Source: Acidiphilium acidophilum
Lineage (GTDB): Bacteria; Pseudomonadota; Alphaproteobacteria; Acetobacterales; Acetobacteraceae
NCBI RefSeq assembly: GCF_033842475.1
Contig: NZ_JAWXYB010000018.1
Coordinates: 913,501 to 977,500 of the forward strand
DNA length: 64,000 bases
Direction of reading: 5' to 3'
Part shown: positions 52,963 to 62,256 of the stretch, piece after piece
How the letters are laid out: each line of letters starts with the position of its first letter
How positions within the stretch are numbered: position 1 is the first letter of the stretch
Notes under the pieces: model-generated
The model's database searches: none
The model's input: only the letters and a program-made list of their open reading frames with translations
Told to the model about the DNA's origin: nothing
Made by a program: the position numbers and the translations under genes

Positions 52963-53318
52963 CCGGGCCGATATCGGGGCCGTACCGTCACAGTCACAAT
53001 TCCCCTGTAGACGCTGATTATGATTGCGGAAATACTGGCCTTGCATGCGTGCTCCGGCACCGTGCGGGGCACGGCGTCGAGCAGAACCGCCAAGTCGAGA
53101 TCGGCGCCGTGCTTGCCCCTCAATAGCGGCAAACCTACCCCAGCACCTGACAGCGCGTCACCTCACCCACCGCGCCGTCCACACAACCACGAAATCCCTC
53201 GGGAGCCATCGAAACCAGTGCAGGAAGCGCAACCCGACTACCGGGTGCCGCACAAGGCAATTATTGCCGCTCCAAGCGCCCCGCGCCGTTTATGCGCGGA
53301 TTCTCACCGCCGCCAACA

Positions 53319-54073
53319 ATTGCGGGGAGTAGGGCGAACGGATGGAACTGGCTGGGGCGGGTGCCTTGCTGAGCGAGGAAGAACCACGCCCCGGCGGGGA
53401 TGAACAGCGCCGCGCCGAAGGCGGAGGCGATCCACAGGGCGGGGCGGGCGCGATTGACCGCCAGCATCCAGAGCAGCCCCGCGATCGTGGTGAAGCTGGC
53501 GAGGTAGTTGGAGAAGCACGCGGCGCCCAGCGCGATGCCGCCGAGAAGGGCGGGGAGCGGGCGGGCGCGGCGATCGGCTTCGATCAGGGCGAGCATGCCG
53601 ATGAGGCTGAGGAGTTGGGCGAGGGCGAAGTCGCGCGCGACGATGCCGGTATAGGCGAAGCCGTAGCACAGCAGGGTGATCAGCGCGGTGGCGAGCGGCG
53701 GCGCGCCGATGGTGCGGGCGAGGCGGATCAGCACCCCGAGGGCAGCCAGGGTGACGACGACCGAGAGCAGGCGCAGGTGGAACAGGCCGATGCCGAGGCC
53801 ATCGCGCCAGAGCGCGAGCAGCCAGAAATAGAGTGGTGGATGGACATCGCCGGTACGCAGGGCGTGGGCGATTGCACCGAACGAGGCGTGGCCGTGGTAG
53901 AACGCGCGCAGGGCGGCGACGGTTTCGGGGTGATGCGGCCAGTCCGGCCTTGGATGTCCGGCGATCAGGAAAACGCTGTAGAACTCATCGTATTCGCCGC
54001 CGCGCATCCAGGCGATGGCGATGAGGACAAGGGCGGCAAGGATCAGGAACGGCGCTGGAGCCGCACGGCGCAT
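53319..54073 (-). pseudogene. GT-C type membrane glycosyltransferase, 5' part
   Basis: About 251 residues from ATG 54073: a signal-anchor helix, then GGEYDEFYSVFLIAGHPRPDW with the acidic DE pair expected in the first periplasmic loop of GT-C enzymes, HPPLYFWLLALW as in GT39/ArnT-type proteins, and several helices (LSVVVTLAALGVLIRLA, LITLLCYGFAYTGIVA). It breaks at ATTGC after FHPFALLPA. The intact protein would transfer a sugar from polyprenyl phosphate at the periplasmic face. Confidence 0.86.
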
Positions 54074-54130
54074 GGCAGGTCACTCGGATTGCAGGCCAGC
54101 TAGTCAACCATAGGTTGTTGGGTGGTGCAA

Positions 54131-55390
54131 TCAGAGGCGGTCACGCAGGCGGTACCAGCTGGTGGCGAGAACGAGGCTCGGCATGCGCAGGAGCGGCCCG
54201 CCGGGGAAGCGGGCATGGGGGATCTGTGCGAAAATGTCGAAGCGTTCGGCCTGCCCGGCGACGGCTTCGGCGAGGAGCTTGCCGGCGAGGCCGGTCAGCG
54301 CGACGCCGTGGCCGGAAAATCCCTGAGCGAACAGGATGTTGCGACCGATCCGGCCGAAATGGGGCAGGCGGTTGCGGGTGATCGCGACATTGCCGCCCCA
54401 GACGTAATCGACCCCGATATCGGCGAGTTGGGGAAAGGCGCGGATCGCGCGGGCGCGCATCGAGGCGGCGAGGTTGGGCGGCGGCAGGGTGGAGTAGGAG
54501 ACCCGGCCGCCGAACAGCATGCGGTCATCGGCGCTGCGGCGGAAATAATCGAGCACGAAATTGAGGTCGGCGACCGCTTCGTTGCCGGGGATCAGGTCGG
54601 GGATGTCGGCGCGCGGTTCGGTCGCGATGATATAGGTGCCGACCGGCATGACATAGCCCGCGATCGGGCGCGAGAGCGTGCCGAGATAGGCGTTGCCGCA
54701 GAGCAGCAGCGTGTCGGCGGTGACGGTGCCGCTGGCGGTGGCGAGGCGAATTTTGGGTCCATTGGTGATCGAGGTGACTTTGGTATCGGTGAAGATATCC
54801 GCCCCGGCGGCCATGGCGGCGTGGCCGAGGCCGAGCGTGTAGTTGAGCGGGTGGATGTGTCCGGCGATCGGGTCGTGCAGCCCGGCGAGGTAGCGCGGGC
54901 TGCGCAGGCGCGATTGCAGGGCGGACCCTTCCAGGAGGGTGAAGCCGGGGGCGCCGAGTTCATCGAGTTCCTCGGCCCAGGCCTGAAGGTCGCGGACCTG
55001 ACGGGGCTTGACCGCGACATGGAGGTAGCCGCGCCGCGGGTCGCAATCGATCGCGAAGCGGGCGATCCTTGCGTGGAGCAGATCGACCGCCTCGACCGAC
55101 ATGTCCCACAGCGATTTCGCGGCTTGCGGCCCGATCAGGCGGCGGATCTTGGTCTGGTCGGCGGCGAAGCCGGGCAGGACCTGACCGCCGTTGCGACCCG
55201 ACGCGCCGAAGCCGATCTGATGGGCTTCGAGCACGGCGACGCGGTAGCCGCGCTCGGCGAGATGCAGGGCCGCCGAGCAGCCGGTCATGCCGGCGCCGAT
55301 GATCGCGACGTCGCAGACATGATCGCGATCGAGCGGCGCGGTGGCCGCCGGCAGGTTTGCCGTGGCCTCGTAGTAATTCGCGAGCGGCAT
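54131..55390 (-). CDS. puuB: FAD-dependent gamma-glutamylputrescine oxidase
   Basis: DAO-family oxidase of the Puu pathway, oxidising gamma-glutamylputrescine to the aldehyde. 419 residues: FAD motif VAIIGAGMTGCSAALHLAERG (about 28-48), GASGRNGGQVLPG (typical of PuuB-like enzymes), and C-terminal ILFAQGFSGHGVALTGLAGKL. It follows puuA by 5 bp as the last gene of the potGHIF-puuAB run. Choice between puuB and a related amine oxidase rests on this context. Confidence 0.88.
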   Translation of the reverse strand: MPLANYYEATANLPAATAPLDRDHVCDVAIIGAGMTGCSAALHLAERGYRVAVLEAHQIGFGASGRNGGQVLPGFAADQTKIRRLIGPQAAKSLWDMSVEAVDLLHARIARFAIDCDPRRGYLHVAVKPRQVRDLQAWAEELDELGAPGFTLLEGSALQSRLRSPRYLAGLHDPIAGHIHPLNYTLGLGHAAMAAGADIFTDTKVTSITNGPKIRLATASGTVTADTLLLCGNAYLGTLSRPIAGYVMPVGTYIIATEPRADIPDLIPGNEAVADLNFVLDYFRRSADDRMLFGGRVSYSTLPPPNLAASMRARAIRAFPQLADIGVDYVWGGNVAITRNRLPHFGRIGRNILFAQGFSGHGVALTGLAGKLLAEAVAGQAERFDIFAQIPHARFPGGPLLRMPSLVLATSWYRLRDRL

Positions 55391-55395
55391 GGGCG

Positions 55396-56736
55396 TCAGA
55401 CGTTCAGCAGCAGGTGCTCGCGCTCCCAGGAACTGATCACGCGGAGATAGGTTTCGTATTCGAGCCGTTTGACCGCCACGAACACCTGCACGAGTTTTTC
55501 ACCGAGAATGTCGTTGAGCGGGCGGGATTGTTCCATCATTTCAAGCGCGTGCGAAAGCTCGCGCGGCAGGCTGTAGGGCTGGGAATAGGCCGAACCCTTG
55601 AACGGCGGCGTGGCGTTGAGGCCTTCGGACATGCCGAGATAGCCGCAGGCGAGCGAGGCGGCGAAGGCGAGGTAGGGGTTGGCATCCGCCCCCGGAACGC
55701 GGTTTTCGACCCGCATGGATGCCGGTTCGCCGAACGGGACGCGCAGGCCGCAGGTGCGGTTGTCGTGGCCCCATTGCAGGTTGATCGGGGCGTTGGAAAA
55801 ACGGGTGAGGCGGCGGTAGGAATTCACGTTGGGCGCGAAGATCGGCATGATCGCGGGGATGTATTTCTGCAGCCCGCCGATGAAGGACAGGAACAGGGCG
55901 CTGGGCCGGCCATCACGGTCGGCGAACAGGTTCTCGCCGGTTTCGGCATCGACCACGCTCTGGTGGACATGCATGGCGCTGCCGGGTTCCTGGCCCATCG
56001 GCTTGGCCATGAAGGTGGCATATATGTCGTGGCGGAGTGCCACCTCGCGGACGGTGCGCTTGAACAAAAAGACCTGATCGGCGCGGTTGAGCGGGTCCCC
56101 GTGGAGGAAGTTGATTTCGACCTGCGCCGCCCCTTCCTCGTGGATCAGCGTGTCGAGGTCGAGTTCCTGGATTTCGCAGAAATCGTACATTTCCTCGAAG
56201 AGCGGGTCGAATTCGTTGACCGCGTCGATCGAATAGGCCTGCCGCCCGGTTTCCTGCCGCCCGGAGCGGCCGATCGGCGGGACCAGCGGGTAGTCGGGGT
56301 CGGTGTTGCGGCCGACGAGGTAGAATTCGAGTTCCGGGGCGAGGACCGGTTTCCAGCCGCGCTGTTCGTAGAGGGCGAGGACCTGACGGAGCACCTGGCG
56401 CGGCGCGATCGGCACCGGGCGGCCATTGGCGTACTGGCAGTCATGGATGATCTGGGCGGTCGGCTCATGCGCCCAGGGGACCAGACGCACGGTCGAGGGG
56501 TCGGGGATCAGCTTGATATCGATGATCGCGGGGTCGCTCAGCACGTCTTCGGGATCGTCGGGGTATTCGCCGGTGACCGACTGGATGAAGATGCTCTCGG
56601 GCAGGCGGGGCGCGCCGCCCTGCTGGAATTTCTGGGCCGGCATGATCTTGCCGCGCGGAATGCCGGTAATGTCGGGAACCAGACACTCCACCTCGGTGAT
56701 GCGGTGTTCGTTGAACCATTCGGTCAGGTCGATCAT
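55396..56736 (-). CDS. puuA: Gamma-glutamylputrescine synthetase (glutamine synthetase family)
   Basis: 446-residue GS-III-like enzyme joining glutamate to putrescine with ATP. Family parts: CLVPDITGIPRGKIMP, LAPELEFYLV (Glu metal ligands), HEEGAAQVEINF, MAKPMGQEPGSAMHVHQS (His and ATP site), NRTCGLRVP and VENRVPGADANPYLA. No adenylylation Tyr loop of GlnA is seen. Position with polyamine transport and puuB makes PuuA far more likely than GlnA. Confidence 0.92.
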   Translation of the reverse strand: MIDLTEWFNEHRITEVECLVPDITGIPRGKIMPAQKFQQGGAPRLPESIFIQSVTGEYPDDPEDVLSDPAIIDIKLIPDPSTVRLVPWAHEPTAQIIHDCQYANGRPVPIAPRQVLRQVLALYEQRGWKPVLAPELEFYLVGRNTDPDYPLVPPIGRSGRQETGRQAYSIDAVNEFDPLFEEMYDFCEIQELDLDTLIHEEGAAQVEINFLHGDPLNRADQVFLFKRTVREVALRHDIYATFMAKPMGQEPGSAMHVHQSVVDAETGENLFADRDGRPSALFLSFIGGLQKYIPAIMPIFAPNVNSYRRLTRFSNAPINLQWGHDNRTCGLRVPFGEPASMRVENRVPGADANPYLAFAASLACGYLGMSEGLNATPPFKGSAYSQPYSLPRELSHALEMMEQSRPLNDILGEKLVQVFVAVKRLEYETYLRVISSWEREHLLLNV

Positions 56737-56788
56737 GAAAGCCTCGGCGGTGAGCGGCGCGCCCGGAATGGGCGCGCCGTCGGAGCGG

Positions 56789-57883
56789 TCAGTGTTGGCG
56801 CACGGCGGTCCAGATCGCGTTGAAGGTCTGGAGTTTGGTGCCGGCGAGCGGCGGCAGGAAGTGGAGATATTTCATCTGCGCGCTGGTCGGTTTGATCAGC
56901 GGGGTTTTGAGTTCCTTGCTGAGCATCGGCCCGGCGGCGGCATTGGGGCTGCCGTAGAGATTGAAGTTGGACAACTCGGCCCCGGCTTTGGCCGAGAGGA
57001 TGAAATTGATGAAATCGTAGCCGAGTTTCGGGTCCGGCGCGTGCTTGGGGATCGCCATGGTATCGACCCAGATCTCGGTGCCCTGTTTCGGCAGGAGATA
57101 GCCCGAGTTGAGGCAGGATTTGTCATCGTAGCATTCGGCGACATCGCCATTGAAGGTCATGCCGATCGCGATGGTGCCTTTCTTGATCTGGCCCATGGCG
57201 GGGTCGCCATCGACGAAGCCGGTGAAGTTTTTGCGCTTCTCGGTCTTTTCGATGAGTTTCGCCGCCTTGATCCACTGGCTCTTCTTGTTGCAGGTGAAGC
57301 CGTAGCCGAGATAGGCGCAGGCGGCACCCATCGTGTCACGCCCGGAGCCGCCCATCAGGGCGAAGGGGTAATCCGGGTTGAGCTTGGGGTCGAACAGGAC
57401 GGCCCAGCTTTCCGGCAGACTGGCGATTTTGGTCTTGAGGTAGCCGATGCCGGTGGTGCCCCATTGGTAGGGCATCGAATAATCGTCATGCGGGTCGTAG
57501 GTCGGGTTTTTGAACTGGGCCGCGAGATTGCGGAAATTCGGGATCTCGGCCTTGTTCAGCTTGGCGATCAGGCCTTCGTGGATCAGCTGGGGCACGTAGT
57601 AGCTGGAGGGGACGACGACATCGAACTGGGAATCGCCGCCGGCCTTGAGTTTGGCGGCGAGGGCGGAATTGGAATCGTAATAGGTCTGCACCACTTTGCA
57701 GCCGCAATGGGCTTCGTATTTCTTGATCAGGCCCTTGCCGATATAATCCTGCCAATTGAACAGATAGAGGGTTTTTCCGGCAGCCTGGGCCGGGGGGGCC
57801 ATCGCCATGAGGCCGCCGAGGGCGGCGGCGATCATCGAGGCCGCGAGGGTGAGTTTACGTGTGGATCGGGGTGGAATTTTCAT
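56789..57883 (-). CDS. potF: Putrescine/spermidine ABC transporter substrate-binding protein
   Basis: 364 residues: signal peptide about 1-36 (MAMAPPAQAAG), then LYLFNWQDYIGKGLIKKYEA, FDVVVPSSYYVPQLI, YSMPYQWGTTGIGY and EIWVDTMAIPKHA, as in PotF/PotD. Two extra Cys residues (CGC, and CNKK/CLNS) could form disulfides in the periplasm. ATG 57883 was chosen since the upstream extension lies in the potI gap and has no signal-peptide character. Confidence 0.93.
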   Translation of the reverse strand: MKIPPRSTRKLTLAASMIAAALGGLMAMAPPAQAAGKTLYLFNWQDYIGKGLIKKYEAHCGCKVVQTYYDSNSALAAKLKAGGDSQFDVVVPSSYYVPQLIHEGLIAKLNKAEIPNFRNLAAQFKNPTYDPHDDYSMPYQWGTTGIGYLKTKIASLPESWAVLFDPKLNPDYPFALMGGSGRDTMGAACAYLGYGFTCNKKSQWIKAAKLIEKTEKRKNFTGFVDGDPAMGQIKKGTIAIGMTFNGDVAECYDDKSCLNSGYLLPKQGTEIWVDTMAIPKHAPDPKLGYDFINFILSAKAGAELSNFNLYGSPNAAAGPMLSKELKTPLIKPTSAQMKYLHFLPPLAGTKLQTFNAIWTAVRQH

Positions 57884-57908
57884 GTCAGCCTCCTGTTGTT
57901 CGGTCTGG

Positions 57909-58748
57909 TCAGTCGCCGGTGCGTGGCATGGGGCGCCGTTCTTTTTGACGGTTGAACGCGTACTGCAATAAGCCGATGCCGATGACACTGGCAATCATCA
58001 GCGTGGCCAGGGCGTTGATGTCGGGCGAGATGCCTTTGCGGGCGATCGCGCTGTAGATGTAGATCGGCAGGGTCGTGCTGCCCGGCCCGGCGGTGAAATA
58101 GCTGATCGTGAAATCGTCGATCGAAAGGGTGAAGGCGAGCAGGAACCCACCGATGATCGCCGGGCGGATCACCGGGATGGTCAGATGCAGGAAGGATTGC
58201 CGGCCATCGGCGTAGAGATCGTGCGAGGCCTCGAACAGGTTGGGGTCGAGGCCGGACATCCGGGCAAACACCACGAGAGCGACGTAGGGCGCCTGGAAGG
58301 TGACATGGGCGATGCCCATGGTCAGCAGCCCCGCCGCGAACAGGCCGGTCGCCTTGTGCATCAGGTTGAAAAAGATCAGTTCGGAAATGCCGAACACCAG
58401 CGAGGGCATGATGATCGGGGTATAGATGATCAGGCTCGGCAGGGCGGCGGCGAAGCCGGAGCGGGCGCGGGAGCGGAACCGGCTGAGGCCGAAGCCCATC
58501 AATGTGCCGAGGATGGTGCCGAGGATCGAGGAGCCGAAGGCGAGGGTGAGCGAGCGGCGGAACGCGGCGAGGACATCCGGTGCGTGGAGCAGGTCGGCAT
58601 ACCAGTGCCAGCCCGGCTGGGTGGCGCCGGGGGCAGGGGCGAAGGAGAAGATCGCGATAAGGGTGAGCGGGGCGTAGAGCAGCACATAGACCGGCAGGCT
58701 GGTCAGCAGCAGGGCGCGGCGGACCGGGCGGGCGAGATAGGCGCTCAA
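57909..58748 (-). CDS. potI: Polyamine ABC transporter permease (PotI/PotC)
   Basis: 279 residues with six helices and the EAA loop EASHDLYADGRQSFLHLTIPVIRPAIIGG (in family form). TTG at 58748 overlaps the potH stop as TTGA; no ATG keeps the N-terminal YLARPVRRALLLTSLPVYVLL intact, so TTG is preferred. The frame that extends to 59249 is out of register with potH and false. Confidence 0.88.
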   Translation of the reverse strand: MSAYLARPVRRALLLTSLPVYVLLYAPLTLIAIFSFAPAPGATQPGWHWYADLLHAPDVLAAFRRSLTLAFGSSILGTILGTLMGFGLSRFRSRARSGFAAALPSLIIYTPIIMPSLVFGISELIFFNLMHKATGLFAAGLLTMGIAHVTFQAPYVALVVFARMSGLDPNLFEASHDLYADGRQSFLHLTIPVIRPAIIGGFLLAFTLSIDDFTISYFTAGPGSTTLPIYIYSAIARKGISPDINALATLMIASVIGIGLLQYAFNRQKERRPMPRTGD

Positions 58749-59680
58749 ATCATGCTCCCTTCGGAACTGCCGAGCCGCCGGCTCATCACCCGGAACACGA
58801 TCAGCCCGCCGCAGGTGAAGATCAGCATGAAGATGGTCAGCGCCGCGCCATAGGGCCAGTTGGGGGTCTGGAGGAACTGCGAGGCGATCAGCGCGCCGAT
58901 CATCATGGATTTGCCGCCGCCGAGCAGGGTGGGCACCACGTAGTCGCCGAAGGCGGGGATCGCGACGAGAATGATGCCGGAGAGCAGGCCGGGGATGGTC
59001 TGCGGGAAGACCGCACTCCAGAACAGCCGTGCCCCCGAGGCGTAGAGGTCGCGCCCGGCCTCGACCAGCGACCAGTCGAGTTTTTCGGCGGCGGCGTAGA
59101 GCGGCACGACCATGTAGGGGAGGTAGTTGTAGGTCAGGCCGATCTGCATCGCGAGTATCCCCGGCATCAGGCCGAGATGGGCGGGGATGAAGCCGACGGC
59201 CTGGGCAAGATGCGACAGGGCCGAATCCGGGCCGAGCAGTTCCATCCACGCATAGGTGCGGACCACCTGATTGGTCCAGGACGGCAGGATCACGAACAGC
59301 AGCAGTAGCGGGCGGAGCGCGGGCGGCTGGGCGACGATGAAGAACACCACCGGATAGGCGAGCAGGATGGTCAGCCCCGCCGCCGAGATCGCCTGGACCA
59401 GCGAGCGGAGGATGACCTCGATATTACCGGGGCTCCAGCCAAGAATTGAATAGCCCGCGACCTCGCGGAACGGCTCAAGGGTGAGCGGCAGATGGGGGTT
59501 GCCGTAATTGCCGATCGAGAAAAAGCCGATGCCGAGCAGGATCAGGCTGGGCAGGATCAGGAACAGGATGATCCAGAACAGGCCCGGCCCGGCGGTGATC
59601 CAGAGCCGCCACGCCCGGGCGGCGCGCTCGGTGCGCTCGGCGCTGCCTTTCGCGGCGGGGTGTTCGGCTATCGCGGACAT
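58745..59680 (-). CDS. potH: Polyamine ABC transporter permease (PotH/PotB)
   Basis: 311 residues, six helices, N-terminal cytoplasmic tail, and the coupling EAA loop LVEAGRDLYASGARLFWSAVFPQTIPG. PotH-like SWTNQVVRTYAWMELLG precedes it. It starts 10 bp after potG and overlaps potI, so the transporter genes are strongly coupled. Confidence 0.92.
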   Translation of the reverse strand: MSAIAEHPAAKGSAERTERAARAWRLWITAGPGLFWIILFLILPSLILLGIGFFSIGNYGNPHLPLTLEPFREVAGYSILGWSPGNIEVILRSLVQAISAAGLTILLAYPVVFFIVAQPPALRPLLLLFVILPSWTNQVVRTYAWMELLGPDSALSHLAQAVGFIPAHLGLMPGILAMQIGLTYNYLPYMVVPLYAAAEKLDWSLVEAGRDLYASGARLFWSAVFPQTIPGLLSGIILVAIPAFGDYVVPTLLGGGKSMMIGALIASQFLQTPNWPYGAALTIFMLIFTCGGLIVFRVMSRRLGSSEGSMI

Positions 59681-59690
59681 GGGCCGGGCT

Positions 59691-60815
59691 TCATGGATCG
59701 ATCAGCATGATGTTGTCGGGCTTGAGTTCGAGGACGATTTTCTCGCCGGGGCGCCAGCTGCGCTCGGCGGCCTGATTGTTGGTATCGAGCGCAAGAATGA
59801 CCGCGCCGCCGCGCAGTTCGACATTGTACTGGGTCGAGGCCCCCATGTAGATCGCCTCGCGGATGGTGCCGGGGAACAGGTTGGGCCGGTCGGACGGCGC
59901 GGCGGCTTCGGGATGCAGCCAGATTTTTTCGGGGCGGATCATCGCGGTCGTGGCGCTGCCGAGCGGGGCGGTGACGGTGATCGGGCCGATCGGGGTTTCG
60001 GCGATGTTGCCGGGGCGGGCGGTGAAGGTCCAGATATTCGACAGGCCGAGAAATTCGGCGACGAAGACCGAGCGCGGCTGTTCATAGACATCGAGCACCG
60101 GGCCGACCTGAAGCATGCGCCCGCGTTCCATCACCGCGATCCGGTCGCTCATCACCAGGGCCTCGTGCTGATCGTGGGTGACGAAAATGAAGGTCATGCC
60201 GAGGCGTTTCTGCATCCGCATCAATTCGACCTGGAGTTCGGCGCGCAGTTTGGCATCGAGGGCGGAGAGCGGTTCGTCGAGCAGGACGACCTCGGGTTCG
60301 TTGACCAGGGCGCGGGCGAGGGCGACGCGCTGGCGCTGGCCGCCGGAGAGCTGGGCCGGGTTGCGGGTGGCGAACGCATCGATCTGGAGCAGCCCCATGA
60401 TCTGCTCGGTGCGGGCGCGGCGCTCGGCTTTGGCCACACCGCGCATCCGCAGGCCGAAGCCGATATTGTCGGCGACGTTGAGGTGCGAGAACAGCGCGTA
60501 GGACTGGAACACCGTGTTCACCGCCCGCTTATGGGCCGGGACCGTCTGCATTTCGCGGCCCGAGATCAGGATGCACCCGGAATCGGGGGTCTCGAAGCCG
60601 GCGATCATGCGCAGCAGGGTGGTTTTGCCGCAGCCGGACGGGCCGAGCAGGGTGAAGAATTCGCCGGGCCGGATGTCGAGATCGATCCGGTCGACCGCGA
60701 CGATGCCACCGCCGAACACCCGGCTGACGCCCTGCAGGGCGATGGCACCGCGAATTCCGCCCGATGGTGCCGGTGCGGCGACCGGTGCCGGGGTCAGCAC
60801 GGCGGGCTGGCTCAT
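59691..60815 (-). CDS. potG: Polyamine ABC transporter ATP-binding protein (PotG/PotA)
   Basis: 374 residues: Walker A LLGPSGCGKTTLLR (about 58-71), Q-loop VFQSYALFSHL, signature LSGGQRQRVALARAL, Walker B VVLLDEPLSALD, then a C-terminal TOBE regulatory domain (about 290-374). First gene of the minus-strand polyamine operon; the operator-like motif at 60976-60987 lies about 160 bp upstream. Confidence 0.93.
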   Translation of the reverse strand: MSQPAVLTPAPVAAPAPSGGIRGAIALQGVSRVFGGGIVAVDRIDLDIRPGEFFTLLGPSGCGKTTLLRMIAGFETPDSGCILISGREMQTVPAHKRAVNTVFQSYALFSHLNVADNIGFGLRMRGVAKAERRARTEQIMGLLQIDAFATRNPAQLSGGQRQRVALARALVNEPEVVLLDEPLSALDAKLRAELQVELMRMQKRLGMTFIFVTHDQHEALVMSDRIAVMERGRMLQVGPVLDVYEQPRSVFVAEFLGLSNIWTFTARPGNIAETPIGPITVTAPLGSATTAMIRPEKIWLHPEAAAPSDRPNLFPGTIREAIYMGASTQYNVELRGGAVILALDTNNQAAERSWRPGEKIVLELKPDNIMLIDP

Positions 60816-60975
60816 GCGCGCGGGTTCAGCCGGATGCTGCCGGCGGGCGGGTGCGGGTTCGCTGGTGCGCGCATTCGATCTCCCCGGCGGTCAGCCCGAT
60901 CGGCTGGCGGCGCTGCGTTTCATGCTGGCTTTACTCCCGTCGCCGCCAGCATCGCCAAAGTTTTTTCGGTCGTCA

Positions 60976-60987
60976 AGAATAATCAAC
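60976..60987 (-). promoter_or_regulatory. Operator-like motif facing the pot/puu operon
   Basis: Minus-strand reading GTTGATTATTCT. An identical 12-mer faces ald at 61088-61099. The two lie as inverted copies in the 315-bp divergent region 60816-61130, which contains no gene. A PuuR-like regulator is encoded nearby, so these are its likely sites. Confidence 0.5.
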
Positions 60988-61087
60988 GAGGCTGCAATGA
61001 CCGTTTTGTGATCCTCGGGAATGAGCCGGAATTGGTGATGTCGGCGCGAAATTATGTTGCGCGCGCCGATCGGGATGGGTAGAAGCT

Positions 61088-61099
61088 GTTGATTATTCT
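61088..61099 (+). promoter_or_regulatory. Operator-like motif facing ald
   Basis: GTTGATTATTCT, ending 31 bp before the ald ATG; exact inverted copy of 60976-60987. A weaker relative, AGTTATCATTCA, occurs at 63072-63083, directly ahead of the aminotransferase gene. Confidence 0.5.
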
Positions 61100-61130
61100 A
61101 AACGGCATCCTGCGCATGAGGGCAATCGAC

Positions 61131-62249
61131 ATGTTGATCGGCGTTCCGAAGGAAATCAAGAATCACGAATATCGGGTCGGGCTGACCCCGGCATCGGTGC
61201 GCGAATTATCCGCCCACGGGCATAAAATAATGATCGAGACCGGGGCCGGTGCCGGGATCGGGATGGATGACGCGGCCTATCAGCGCGCCGGGGCTGAGAT
61301 CATGGCGGATGCCGCCGGTCTGTTCGCCGCCGCCGAGATGATCGTGAAGGTCAAGGAACCGCAGCCCGCCGAGTGCCGCATGCTGCGCCCGGGGCAGATA
61401 TTGTTCACCTATCTGCACCTCGCGCCCGATCCCGAACAGGCGAAACTGCTGATGGATTCGGGCTGCATCGCGATCGCGTACGAAACCGTGACCGATGAGC
61501 GGGGCCGCCTGCCGCTGCTGGCCCCGATGAGCGAGGTTGCGGGCCGCATGGCGGTGCAGGTCGGGGCGGTGTCGCTCCAGAAGGCCAATGGCGGGTTCGG
61601 GGTTCTGCTTGCCGGCGTGCCCGGCGTGCCGCCGGGGCGGGTCGCGGTGCTCGGCGGCGGCGTGGTCGGCACCAATGCGGCGCGGATCGCGCTCGGCATG
61701 GGGGCGGATGTCACCATCCTCGACAAATCGATCGGGCGGCTGGCGCAGCTCGATGATCTGTACGGCCCGCATCTGAAAACCGCCTTCGCCACCACCGAGG
61801 CGATCGAGGAGGCGGTGTTTCATGCCGACCTGATCATCGGCGCGGTGCTGGTGCCCGGCGCCTCCGCGCCCAAGCTGGTGACCCGCGCGATGCTGGGGCA
61901 GATGCGCCGGGGGGCGGTGCTGGTCGATGTCGCGATCGATCAGGGCGGGTGTTTCGAAACCAGCCGGCCGACCACCCATGACGATCCGACCTATATCGTC
62001 GAGGGGGTGGTGCATTACTGCGTCGCCAACATGCCCGGCGCGGTGCCGCGCACCTCGACCTTCGCGCTCGCGCAGGCGACGCTGCCTTATGCGCTCAAAC
62101 TCGCCGATCACGGCTGGAAGGCGGCGCTGCGGGCGGACCCGCATCTGCTCGCGGGGCTCAACGTCGCGGAGGGCAGGATCATGCATCCGGCGGTGGCGGC
62201 CGCCCTTGGCGAGACATTGCATGATCCGGGCCGGATGCTGGCGGCCTGA
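61131..62249 (+). CDS. ald: Alanine dehydrogenase
   Basis: NAD-dependent interconversion of alanine and pyruvate with ammonia. 372 residues: [18 protein letters not shown], catalytic Lys in [18 protein letters not shown] with the catalytic His, NAD motif [14 protein letters not shown] and [23 protein letters not shown] eight bases before ATG 61131 decides against the upstream ATG at 61116. In this locus it may recycle alanine produced by pyruvate-dependent polyamine transamination. Confidence 0.95.
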   Translation: MLIGVPKEIKNHEYRVGLTPASVRELSAHGHKIMIETGAGAGIGMDDAAYQRAGAEIMADAAGLFAAAEMIVKVKEPQPAECRMLRPGQILFTYLHLAPDPEQAKLLMDSGCIAIAYETVTDERGRLPLLAPMSEVAGRMAVQVGAVSLQKANGGFGVLLAGVPGVPPGRVAVLGGGVVGTNAARIALGMGADVTILDKSIGRLAQLDDLYGPHLKTAFATTEAIEEAVFHADLIIGAVLVPGASAPKLVTRAMLGQMRRGAVLVDVAIDQGGCFETSRPTTHDDPTYIVEGVVHYCVANMPGAVPRTSTFALAQATLPYALKLADHGWKAALRADPHLLAGLNVAEGRIMHPAVAAALGETLHDPGRMLAA

Positions 62250-62256
62250 CGCGCGG

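Larger units (their letters stand above)
49716..53318 (-). mobile_element. IS21-like element with two accessory ORFs (3.6 kb)
   Basis: Ends are 39-bp perfect inverted repeats (49716-49754 and 53280-53318) beginning TGTTGGCGGCGGTGAG, with terminal TG/CA as in IS21. Target repeat ATTGC at 49711-49715 and 53319-53323. Inside, all on the minus strand and overlapping or nearly so: a Cys-rich protein, istA, istB and a small third ORF. At 3603 bp it is longer than simple IS21 elements (2-2.5 kb). The stretches 49755-50054 and 52963-53279 show no convincing gene. Confidence 0.92.

Noticed and set aside
57909-59249. Extended potI frame reaching into potH
   Set aside because: The extension is out of frame with potH and Arg-rich; the TTG at 58748 with TTGA overlap explains potI.
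61927-62256. Long N-terminal extension of the PuuR-like gene over ald
   Set aside because: Overlaps the conserved ald sequence in another frame; ATG 62257 leads directly into the HTH domain.
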